This document shows, piece by piece, positions 1 to 4,591 of a stretch of DNA of 9,268 nt; the first letter of the stretch is position 1, and each line of letters opens with the position of its first letter. This DNA comes from Bacteroidales bacterium UBA1458 (lineage in GTDB: Bacteria > Bacteroidota > Bacteroidia > Bacteroidales > VadinHA17), in NCBI GenBank assembly GCA_002325785.1, contig DCSU01000049.1:46126-55393 (forward strand), in the 5' to 3' direction. The translations under genes were made by a program, and so were the position numbers. Below the pieces are notes generated by a model, which had not been told where the DNA came from, did no database searches, and saw nothing but the letters and a program-made list of their open reading frames with translations.

Positions 1-32
1 GGGGCGGCATAAAGTGATTTGGAAAAATTTTC

Positions 33-40
33 TATATTTG
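33..40 (+). promoter_or_regulatory. Bacteroidota-type -7 promoter box for the tRNA
   Basis: TATATTTG matches the Bacteroidota -7 consensus TAnnTTTG exactly and lies in an AT-rich stretch about 60 bases before the tRNA. Transcription would start near base 47. No convincing -33 TTTG is seen at the usual 19-21 base spacing; the only TTTG nearby (18-21) is too close. The assignment therefore rests on the -7 box and its position. Confidence 0.5.
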
Positions 41-51
41 CACCGCTTCGG

Positions 52-71
52 GGCTGAAATGCATTTCAGCC
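52..71. repeat. Perfect 20-bp palindrome in the tRNA leader
   Basis: GGCTGAAATG is followed directly by its exact reverse complement CATTTCAGCC with no spacer. It lies between the proposed promoter box and the tRNA, so it would be in the 5' leader of the precursor transcript, where it could form a hairpin after opening a small loop. No T-run follows, so it does not look like an intrinsic terminator. It could also be a protein-binding site. Its function is unknown. Confidence 0.7.
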
Positions 72-98
72 GTAACCGGGGAGGGTTCATTACCAGAC

Positions 99-172
99 GG
101 GGATATAGCTCAGTTGGCTAGAGCGTTTGACTGGCAGTCAAGAGGTCAGGGGTTCGATTCCCCTTATCTCCA
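99..172 (+). tRNA. tRNA-Ala (anticodon GGC)
   Basis: A complete 74-nt cloverleaf can be drawn. The acceptor GGGGATA pairs with TATCTCC, the D-arm is GCTC/GAGC, and the anticodon stem TTTGA/TCAAG closes the loop CTGGCAG with anticodon GGC (reads GCC). The variable loop is 5 nt and the T-arm AGGGG/CCCCT has loop TTCGATT. Acceptor positions 3 and 70 form the G:U wobble pair that is the classic alanine identity element, which supports the anticodon assignment. The discriminator is A172. CCA is not encoded (CG follows), so it must be added after transcription. A terminator follows at 208. Confidence 0.97.
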
Positions 173-207
173 CGCAACTCTTTCATTATCAATGAGTTAA
201 AGAGGTG

Positions 208-246
208 GAATCCTGTAAATCAAGAGTTTGCGGGATTCTTTTTTTT
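208..246 (+). terminator. Intrinsic terminator of the tRNA transcript
   Basis: GAATCCTG (208-215) pairs with CGGGATTC (231-238), an 8-bp stem with one U:G wobble, and is followed by a run of eight T (239-246). A few inner A:T pairs (AAA/TTT) may lengthen the stem. It lies 36 bases beyond the tRNA end and is the natural end of that transcript. Confidence 0.85.
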
Positions 247-260
247 ACCCAAATCTCATT

Positions 261-305
261 TTGTACACCTGAGTACACCTATTTGGTGGCTTATCAGGTG
301 TACAA
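261..305. repeat. 12-bp perfect inverted repeat with nested GTACACCT direct repeat
   Basis: TTGTACACCTGA (261-272) recurs as its exact reverse complement TCAGGTGTACAA at 294-305, with 21 bases between. The core GTACACCT also recurs directly at 263-270 and 273-280, so three copies of one 8-mer sit within 41 bases in two orientations. There is no T-run after it, and it lies between two terminators in gene-free DNA just past a tRNA 3' end. Multiple oriented short sites like this fit recombinase arm sites or a regulator operator. No integrase gene is present in the window and no duplicate of the tRNA 3' end was seen, so the role is open. Confidence 0.7.
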
Positions 306-341
306 CATTTTAATAATTCCATACCAGGAATACAATTAGAT

Positions 342-377
342 TAGCCCCGGATTGACCACGCAATCCGGGGCTATTTT
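342..377 (+). terminator. Strong hairpin with short T-run
   Basis: TAGCCCCGGATTG (342-354) and CAATCCGGGGCTA (361-373) form a perfect 13-bp GC-rich stem with a 6-base loop, followed by TTTTG. This is a textbook plus-strand intrinsic terminator, although no open gene lies directly before it: the tRNA already has its own terminator at 208-246. It may be a back-up stop, or may be left from a lost gene. On the minus strand only a weak T-poor tail follows, so it is unlikely to serve the gene at 581-1066. Confidence 0.75.
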
Positions 378-580
378 GTTTCATTTTGGCACACATACAA
401 CAATCTTTGGGACTTAGAGAAAAGTCGGTTCCAAAAGATAGGCAGACCTTTGTATCAACGCCATCCTACCAAGACTACGGAAGAGGGAGCTGTTGTGACG
501 GAGCAATATGATTTTTTAAGCCCTTGAGCGAAACCCTTCAATAGCCAGGACTCAGGTTCAGAGACAATGATACTTTTTAT
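378..580. other. Gene-free stretch
   Basis: Nothing supportable as a gene was found on either strand: all frames are broken by stops and no motif was recognised. Together with the preceding terminators this makes about 400 bases without a gene after the tRNA. The minus-strand gene that ends at 581 has no clear terminator here. Confidence 0.6.
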
Positions 581-1066
581 TCAGAAATTATAAGTTAATG
601 TGACCCCCGGATACAGTTGATGTGATGTTCTTTCCATAAACAATGAGGGCGACAGGCTCAGTGAACCCTCGGAAGGAAAGTTCCTTCTGAGAGCCGATTT
701 GAGAGAGCCAAGCCTTCCCATATAAACAATGCCGGCGGCAGCACCTATTGCCGATAAACCGACTCCGCCGGCAATGGTAACTTTATGCATTCCCTTTTCT
801 CCGAGAATTGATTCGATCAGTGTCACATTGTCATCATCCTCCTCTTTATAGGGAAAAAATCGCTCAATAATTACCATCACCCCTCCTATACCCATAATGC
901 CAAGTGATCCGTACACTCCCAACCTGGTGTCCTGAATTGATTCTGCAAGCTCCTGCTGAGTAAGATAATCAATATCTGTTACGTCATACTTTTTAACATA
1001 CCATTGACAGTACACATTAATAGCACATATTGCTAAAAGACCCGAAAGGATGATTATTTTTTTCAT
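581..1066 (-). CDS. Conserved-looking hypothetical secreted/membrane protein
   Basis: 161 aa, function unknown. The N-terminus is a Sec signal peptide (MKK, then hydrophobic to about residue 19) with a likely cut before Gln21 in VYC/QW. Two Gly-rich hydrophobic segments follow, about 50-69 (ending VMVIIERFF) and 95-116, separated by an acidic linker with EEDDD near 75-79. The last 25 residues alternate polar and hydrophobic and end in PGVTLTYNF, a C-terminus of the kind seen on Bacteroidota envelope proteins ending in Phe. The layout (signal, two membrane or membrane-seeking helices, beta-like tail) resembles hypothetical proteins I have seen in Bacteroidales, but no named family can be given. 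The start ATG at 1066 is followed by a proper signal peptide, which supports it. It stands alone on the minus strand. Confidence 0.8.
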   Translation of the reverse strand: MKKIIILSGLLAICAINVYCQWYVKKYDVTDIDYLTQQELAESIQDTRLGVYGSLGIMGIGGVMVIIERFFPYKEEDDDNVTLIESILGEKGMHKVTIAGGVGLSAIGAAAGIVYMGRLGSLKSALRRNFPSEGSLSLSPSLFMERTSHQLYPGVTLTYNF

Positions 1067-1097
1067 GCGAGTCGTGCATTGGTTCCAAAATGATAAG

Positions 1098-1130
1098 CTA
1101 AGTTACAACTGTTGCTCCATACAAGTCAAG
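1098..1130 (-). promoter_or_regulatory. Possible promoter of the 581-1066 gene
   Basis: On the minus strand CTTG (1127-1130) and TAACTTAG (1098-1105) are separated by 21 bases, close to the Bacteroidota pattern TTTG-N19-21-TAnnTTTG with one mismatch in each box. Transcription would start near 1091, about 25 bases before the ATG at 1066. The match is imperfect, so this is tentative. Confidence 0.35.
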
Positions 1131-1346
1131 TTTTTTATAGGACATCTGATTTCGGGAATTCCGGTATTATACACCCCGGAACCAAACTACAGTGTATTGA
1201 CACCATTACCACTGCTACTGCCTTCTAAGCCACCACACCTGACTTGGCAAGTGGGTTAGCTATTCAATGTACCTGGGTATCGCAAATGAATCAGAAATGA
1301 CCCTCTATAATAATTGTCATGAATGCACTCCATCTCATTGCAGTAA
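1131..1346. other. Gene-free stretch with a small hairpin
   Basis: No coding sequence can be supported. A 6-bp perfect inverted repeat TTCCGG (1159-1164) / CCGGAA (1176-1181) is present without a T-run. This stretch leads into the truncated Fic-family remnant and may be decayed coding DNA, but no homology could be recognised by eye. Confidence 0.5.
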
Positions 1347-1508
1347 GATCGTTCTGACAAATCAGCCTTTAGCCGGCAAGACTACATGAAACAATTTAAA
1401 GACATTTCCTCGGCAACAGCCAGCCGCGATCTGAAATCAGCAACAGGAGAAGGAATTCTGGAGAGAACCGGTGACAAAAGAACAGCAATCTACACATTCA
1501 TAAAATAA
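1347..1508 (+). pseudogene. C-terminal remnant of a Fic-family (adenylyltransferase) protein
   Basis: The open frame after a stop at 1344-1346 encodes about 53 residues ending at TAA 1506-1508. The readable part includes YMKQFKDISSATASRDLK, then GEGILERTGDKRTAIYTF. This is the recognition-helix and wing pattern of the winged-helix domain found at the extreme C-terminus of many Fic-domain proteins (typically 'S.ATA.RDL..l...GI....G..R...Y'). The Fic core itself (HPFxxGNGR motif) is absent from the window, so only the tail survives. Read from the internal ATG at 1386 it would be 40 aa, probably not a functional product. The assignment rests on motif memory; another protein ending in a similar winged helix is possible. 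Confidence 0.55.
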
Positions 1509-1522
1509 AATCCCCCTTACTT

Positions 1523-1654
1523 ATGACACGGGTTTTGAGATGGGCAGAAGCAGTATCTGATGACAGGCCAATGCGTTTCGAATGGATTGATAATTCTATT
1601 TTCAAACAAATGACGGCAGATGGAAAATGGTTCATCTCCGCTCATCAACTGTAA
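1523..1654 (+). CDS. Short orphan ORF, 43 aa, possibly a gene fragment
   Basis: ATG 1523 to TAA 1652-1654 encodes 43 residues with protein-like composition, beginning MTRVLRWAEAV and containing RFEWIDNSIF and ADGKWFIS. It lies 14 bases after the Fic remnant and 27 bases before the convergent end of the glucosaminidase gene. It has no signal peptide or membrane segment. The Trp-rich, DGKW-containing text looks like a piece of a larger protein (DGK-W/Y-F turns are common in beta-propellers), but no family can be named. It may be a remnant left by the same event that truncated the Fic gene, or chance. Confidence 0.25.
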   Translation: MTRVLRWAEAVSDDRPMRFEWIDNSIFKQMTADGKWFISAHQL

Positions 1655-1681
1655 AACCGACAGAAACCCCCAAAAAAATTC

Positions 1682-2302
1682 CTACGTCATATCACCCCGT
1701 GACAATGTCACCAGTTTGGAAATGTAGCGGGGATCCTGGGCGTAAGGTATGCACTTCAGGAACACCAGGTAGGAATCATTATCACCACCATCCTCTATCC
1801 TGTATCCACGTGACTTATAATACTCCTGCCACAGCACATAATCTATCACAGAATCAGACCAGTGAGCATACTTCGCATGCTCCTTGTAGGTCCCTGTTGC
1901 AACGGTTGGCCTTCGTCTCGGATACCGCATCCCAAACAGGTTATTTGCGTTCAGAAAAATATCTGAGGAGTAAAATCCCGTTTCAAGTCGCGACTGTAAC
2001 AGTACGATATCCGGATATTTTACTCCTTCATACTCGAGGCACTTGATCAGCAGTTCCTCGCTGAATGGCAGGTACCTGATCTGGAAATAATAGAATGCCT
2101 TTTCGGATTGGATTTTCATCTCTTCCGTCAAAACCGGCTCTCCACCCGGAACTGTGAAAGTAACCAGGAAAAATAGCGTGCTTAGCATTATGATACGCGT
2201 GGCAGAGCTTTTTGACGATGCTTTAGACTTCAGGTTCCGGATTGCTTTCCGGAATTTGGACCCCACTCCACAACCTGAAGAAATCTGTTTGAATGTCTTC
2301 AT
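1682..2302 (-). CDS. Membrane-anchored glucosaminidase (peptidoglycan hydrolase, GH73-like)
   Basis: 206 aa. A basic N-terminus of about 36 residues (rich in K, R and S) is followed by one hydrophobic segment, about 37-51, that suggests a type II membrane anchor or uncleaved signal. Residues about 85-200 match the glucosaminidase domain (Pfam Glucosaminidase; Bax-like), which hydrolyses the N-acetylglucosaminyl bond in peptidoglycan. LLQSRLETGFYSSDIF carries the likely catalytic acid Glu107; NANNLFGMRYPRRRPT follows, with the diagnostic NLFG at 121-124; then HWSDSVIDYVLWQ and YY. It would act in the periplasm on the cell wall. The ATG at 2302 is supported by a promoter 25 bases upstream; Met39 is an alternative that would shorten the cytosolic tail. 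The gene is monocistronic on the minus strand, facing the Fic remnant. Confidence 0.9.
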   Translation of the reverse strand: MKTFKQISSGCGVGSKFRKAIRNLKSKASSKSSATRIIMLSTLFFLVTFTVPGGEPVLTEEMKIQSEKAFYYFQIRYLPFSEELLIKCLEYEGVKYPDIVLLQSRLETGFYSSDIFLNANNLFGMRYPRRRPTVATGTYKEHAKYAHWSDSVIDYVLWQEYYKSRGYRIEDGGDNDSYLVFLKCIPYAQDPRYISKLVTLSRGDMT

Positions 2303-2326
2303 GGTTTTTCGTTTTGACTAACAGGT

Positions 2327-2358
2327 CAAAGTTACGCCACAAGGTTTCACGCCACAAG
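2327..2358 (-). promoter_or_regulatory. Promoter of the glucosaminidase gene
   Basis: On the minus strand CTTG (2355-2358) and TAACTTTG (2327-2334) are spaced exactly 20 bases apart, matching the Bacteroidota consensus TTTG-N19-21-TAnnTTTG with one mismatch in the -33 box. The predicted start near 2320 leaves a leader of about 18 bases before the ATG at 2302. A 6-bp inverted repeat TTTGAC/GTCAAA (2313-2318 / 2325-2330) overlaps the -7 box and start point and could be an operator. Confidence 0.75.
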
Positions 2359-2359
2359 G
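2334..2359. repeat. Tandem 11-bp direct repeat in the promoter spacer
   Basis: ACGCCACAAGG occurs at 2334-2344 and again at 2349-2359, a 15-base period. The copies fill the region between and including the -33 box of the glucosaminidase promoter. Each copy supplies a CCTTG on the minus strand, and the outer one is the proposed -33 element. It may be a regulator site or a dispersed intergenic repeat unit into which the promoter has settled. Confidence 0.6.
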
Positions 2360-2661
2360 GCATGACGATCGATTATAGTGATTATGAAGGTTTTACGAAA
2401 TACGTTGATCAAATTTATGCGGTGCTTTACTAACTGTAATGAACGACTGACAACCGGAATGATGTGGTTCGTCAAAAAGGGGCTGGTTTTTACGATAAAA
2501 TGAACAATTTTAACGTATAATATATGTTAGAAGGGTTTATAATACAGATTATCTGAGTTATAAATGTAGGGGGCTTTGGATCTCAAAGAATCCGTGGTTT
2601 TGACCAACAGAAGTTTAGAAAAGACAAATCTTTAGGATATTTCGATTTTCTAGCTGCCATA
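2360..2661. other. AT-rich intergenic stretch
   Basis: About 300 bases lie between the divergent promoters of the glucosaminidase and the toxin-antitoxin operon. Only very short open frames exist (for example 23 codons at 2362-2433), none with recognisable content. No hairpin with a T-run or other clear element was seen. Confidence 0.6.
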
Positions 2662-2693
2662 TTTGCAAAATACGTACGATTCTAATATATTTG
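2662..2693 (+). promoter_or_regulatory. Promoter of the vapBC-like operon
   Basis: TTTG (2662-2665), a 20-base spacer, then TATATTTG (2686-2693) is a perfect match to the Bacteroidota promoter consensus. Transcription would begin near 2700, only about 12 bases before the antitoxin ATG at 2712. This also rules out the upstream TTG at 2691 as a start codon, because it lies inside the -7 box. Confidence 0.85.
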
Positions 2694-2700
2694 TACGTAC
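2671..2700. promoter_or_regulatory. Candidate antitoxin operator: paired TACGTAC sites
   Basis: TACGTAC occurs at 2671-2677 and again at 2694-2700; the second is part of the palindrome GTACGTAC (2693-2700). Their spacing of 23 bases is about two helical turns, and they lie on either side of the -7 box at 2686-2693. VapB-type antitoxins, alone or with VapC, normally repress their own operon by binding paired palindromic sites over the promoter, and this layout fits. Binding itself is inferred. Confidence 0.6.
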
Positions 2701-2711
2701 ATAACGCGAGA

Positions 2712-2957
2712 ATGGACACAAAACTGACAATAAAGCTTAACAATGGAGTGATAACCCGGGCAAAAAGATATGCAAGGTTTCGCAGGACAAGCCTGTCGAG
2801 ACTAATTGAGTCTTACCTCGACTCAGTTACAAAAGACGAGCCTGATGATCTTGAAATCACACCCCTGGTGAAGAGCCTCAGCGGTGTCATTAAATTACCC
2901 GAAGATTTTAACTATAAGAAAGAGCGATCTGATTACCTCATTCGGAAGTACTCATGA
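2712..2957 (+). CDS. VapB-like antitoxin (DUF6364-type ribbon-helix-helix)
   Basis: 81 aa from ATG 2712. A TTG at 2691 would add 7 residues but lies in the -7 promoter box, so it is rejected. Residues 1-40 fit a ribbon-helix-helix DNA-binding unit: a beta-strand KLTIKLN (4-10), a basic first helix (VITRAKRYARFRR), then SLSRLIESYLDSV as the second helix. This pattern is typical of the Bacteroidota DUF6364 antitoxins. The C-terminal half (from about 50), with PLVKSLSGVIKLPEDF and YLIRKYS, would wrap and block the toxin. The gene overlaps the toxin start by 4 bases (ATGA), implying translational coupling and a balanced ratio. It is likely autoregulated through the TACGTAC pair around the promoter. 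It acts in the cytoplasm as antidote and repressor. Confidence 0.88.
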   Translation: MDTKLTIKLNNGVITRAKRYARFRRTSLSRLIESYLDSVTKDEPDDLEITPLVKSLSGVIKLPEDFNYKKERSDYLIRKYS

Positions 2958-3376
2958 AAAAAGTATTTCTTGATACCAACATTGTGCTTGATCTGTTGGC
3001 TCAGAGAATGCCATCTTACCCCGAGGCAGCCAAACTGTTTTCCCTGGCAGACAAAAAGGAGATAATACTTTCCATATCGGCATTGTGTCTGGCTGATTCA
3101 AATTACATCCTCTCAGGGCACCTCCCTCTAGCTGAGGTCCGGATAATATTAAGGAAATTCAAGGTGTTGGCTAATGTCCTTCCGCTTGATGACAAAATCG
3201 CTGATCTGGCACTGAATTCCGATTTTCACGACTTTGAAGATGCTATTCAATACTACACTGCCATAGTAAATGAACAGGACCTGATAATCACCAGGAATCA
3301 GCATGACTTTAAAGAGAGCAAACTTCCGGTCATGACCGCCGGCGAATTCCTGGCATCAATAAAAGGTATCGAATGA
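2954..3376 (+). CDS. VapC-like PIN-domain toxin (ribonuclease)
   Basis: 140 aa, the usual PIN toxin length. The N-terminus KVFLDTNIVLDLL carries the metal-binding Asp7 and Asn9, with Asp13 one helix turn on. FHDFEDAIQYYTA (91-103) supplies further acidic residues (Asp93, Glu95, Asp96), and LIITRNQHDFKES (110-122) contains the conserved T-R-N and Asp118. This order matches the PIN_3 type of PIN domain, in which Asp/Glu residues hold Mg or Mn for RNA cleavage; family members cut tRNA or other structured RNA, and the target here is unknown. No active-site residue looks lost, so the toxin is probably functional. It overlaps the antitoxin by 4 bases, and candidate hairpins follow at 3452 and 3514. 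Confidence 0.9.
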   Translation: MKKVFLDTNIVLDLLAQRMPSYPEAAKLFSLADKKEIILSISALCLADSNYILSGHLPLAEVRIILRKFKVLANVLPLDDKIADLALNSDFHDFEDAIQYYTAIVNEQDLIITRNQHDFKESKLPVMTAGEFLASIKGIE

Positions 3377-3451
3377 AGAAACTGAACGGCCGTATTGATT
3401 AATTAACCGCAATTATTGATTTCATTCCCGACTAAAATTTCTGCTTAAAAG

Positions 3452-3482
3452 CATCAAGGCAGGCGAAGATGTCTGCCTGATG
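3452..3482 (+). other. Hairpin downstream of the toxin gene
   Basis: CATC-A-AGGCAG (3452-3462) pairs with CTGCCTGATG (3473-3482), giving ten base pairs with one bulged A and a 10-base loop. No T-run follows, so it is not a standard terminator. It could stabilise the 3' end of the vapBC mRNA. Function unknown. Confidence 0.4.
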
Positions 3483-3513
3483 AAAATCCTTCCGCTGGGA
3501 AAGGTCTTAATGA

Positions 3514-3539
3514 CCATGATTTGGTTCATGGAATTTTTT
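3514..3539 (+). terminator. Probable terminator of the vapBC-like operon
   Basis: CCATGA (3514-3519) and TCATGG (3526-3531) form a perfect 6-bp stem with a 6-base loop, followed after AA by six T (3534-3539). The stem is short and only half GC, so termination may be partial. The T-run is also one arm of a 9-bp inverted repeat, TTTTTTCTC (3534-3542) / GAGAAAAAA (3555-3563), which offers a competing fold. Confidence 0.55.
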
Positions 3540-3646
3540 CTCCGGTGAAACACAGAGAAAAAAGTTTGGGACGCTGAGCAAAATGAATTATCCGGAAAAG
3601 GATGAACTTGCCCTAAACTCAATAAACAAATCAAAATATAAAACCA

Positions 3647-4555
3647 ATGAAAAAGTTAACTGTACTTATTCTCGGATGCATTTTTGCACTGGCAACCTGG
3701 GGACAGACAAAATTCACAGTCCCGGCAGCGCAGGATACCACAATTGCTTACGGATCAAATTCTGCCGCCGGCAATTACGTCAACGTAAATGATATTAAGG
3801 TCTATTATGAAATCTATGGAGAAGGTGAACCATTGTTGCTTCTTCATGGGAATAGCGGATCAATTGAGAATTTTATTTATCAGATTCCCGAACTCTCAAA
3901 GCATTTTAAAGTCGTTGCGGTTGACAGCAGGGCCCAGGGACGCACCTCTGACTCTGATCAGGAAATAACCTATGCACTGATGGCATCAGATATGGCTGAA
4001 TTAATTGATAAACTTAAGCTCGGAAAGGTCAATATTGCAGGCTGGAGCGATGGCGGTAACATAGGTTTAGAATTAGCATATGCTCATCCGGAGAAAGTTT
4101 TAAAAGTTGTTGCATTCGGAGCAAACTTTACCCATGAAAACTGGATGGCTCCTCCGAATAGTGTAGTTATGGCTCCTGACGATCCTCTGATTCAAAAGTC
4201 TTCAGAAATAATGCAAAAATTTATGACATCATCAAAAAGACTCTCACCAGATACCTTGAAAATTCCAATTATTAAAAAGAAGTTGGAAAATTTAACTGAG
4301 AAATATCCAAATTTTACTCCTGAACAGTTAAAAACCATTGATGTTCCCTTCCTGGTTGTTGCCGGGGACCATGACTTGATAAGTCTTGATCAGACCTTTG
4401 CCTTGTTTACCAATTTACCACAGTCGCAACTATTCATTGTTCCTCATGCCTCACATCTTGCTCCGGCCGAATATCCTGAATTGATAAACAGCATAGTAAC
4501 AAGGTTTATTAAAACACCTTATACTGATATTGACCCATATTACTTCTTCAAATAG
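3647..4555 (+). CDS. Secreted alpha/beta-fold hydrolase
   Basis: 302 aa. Residues 1-19 form a Sec signal peptide with a likely cut before Gln20 (TWG/QT), so the enzyme is periplasmic or exported. The alpha/beta hydrolase fold begins near 45: LLLLHGNSGS (63-72) gives the HG oxyanion-hole motif, NIAGWSDGGNIGL (129-141) the nucleophile elbow with Ser134, VVAGDHDLIS the acid (Asp243 likely, Asp241 possible), and PHASHLAPAEYPE the catalytic His270. VDSRAQGRTSDSD (92-104) is the usual loop after strand 4. The full triad suggests an active esterase, lipase or haloperoxidase-like enzyme; the substrate cannot be read from sequence. A second frame overlaps its 5' end but is not coding. No convincing promoter box was found upstream. 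It converges with the TPR gene; 36 bases separate the stops. Confidence 0.92.
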   Translation: MKKLTVLILGCIFALATWGQTKFTVPAAQDTTIAYGSNSAAGNYVNVNDIKVYYEIYGEGEPLLLLHGNSGSIENFIYQIPELSKHFKVVAVDSRAQGRTSDSDQEITYALMASDMAELIDKLKLGKVNIAGWSDGGNIGLELAYAHPEKVLKVVAFGANFTHENWMAPPNSVVMAPDDPLIQKSSEIMQKFMTSSKRLSPDTLKIPIIKKKLENLTEKYPNFTPEQLKTIDVPFLVVAGDHDLISLDQTFALFTNLPQSQLFIVPHASHLAPAEYPELINSIVTRFIKTPYTDIDPYYFFK

Positions 4556-4591
4556 GAATTGAAGGCACCGTGACAACGGGATGTTGCCAGG

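Noticed and set aside
1050..1259. 69-codon plus-strand frame
   Set aside because: Begins antisense to the signal peptide of the 581-1066 gene, low-complexity Pro/Leu-rich end, no motif or homology-like text.
1627..2046. 139-codon plus-strand frame antisense to the glucosaminidase
   Set aside because: The minus strand encodes a clear glucosaminidase domain with catalytic Glu; the plus frame is His/Ser/Pro-rich nonsense.
2362..2433. 23-codon frame upstream of vapB
   Set aside because: Too short, no recognisable sequence, no spaced promoter.
2691..2711. TTG start that would lengthen the antitoxin by 7 residues
   Set aside because: It lies within the -7 promoter box, upstream of the predicted transcript start.
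3420..3548. 42-residue open frame between vapC and the hydrolase
   Set aside because: No start near its beginning, overlaps two hairpins, Met- and Phe-rich with no family resemblance.
3565..3596. Possible promoter for the hydrolase (TTTG, N20, TATCCGGA)
   Set aside because: The -33 box is right but the -7 box lacks the TTTG half.
3583..3792. 69-codon plus-strand frame overlapping the hydrolase start
   Set aside because: Overlaps the signal peptide of a well-supported hydrolase in another frame.
4561..4586. Possible bidirectional terminator between convergent hydrolase and TPR genes
   Set aside because: Only a 4-bp CAAC/GTTG stem with weak outer pairs and no T-run on either strand.
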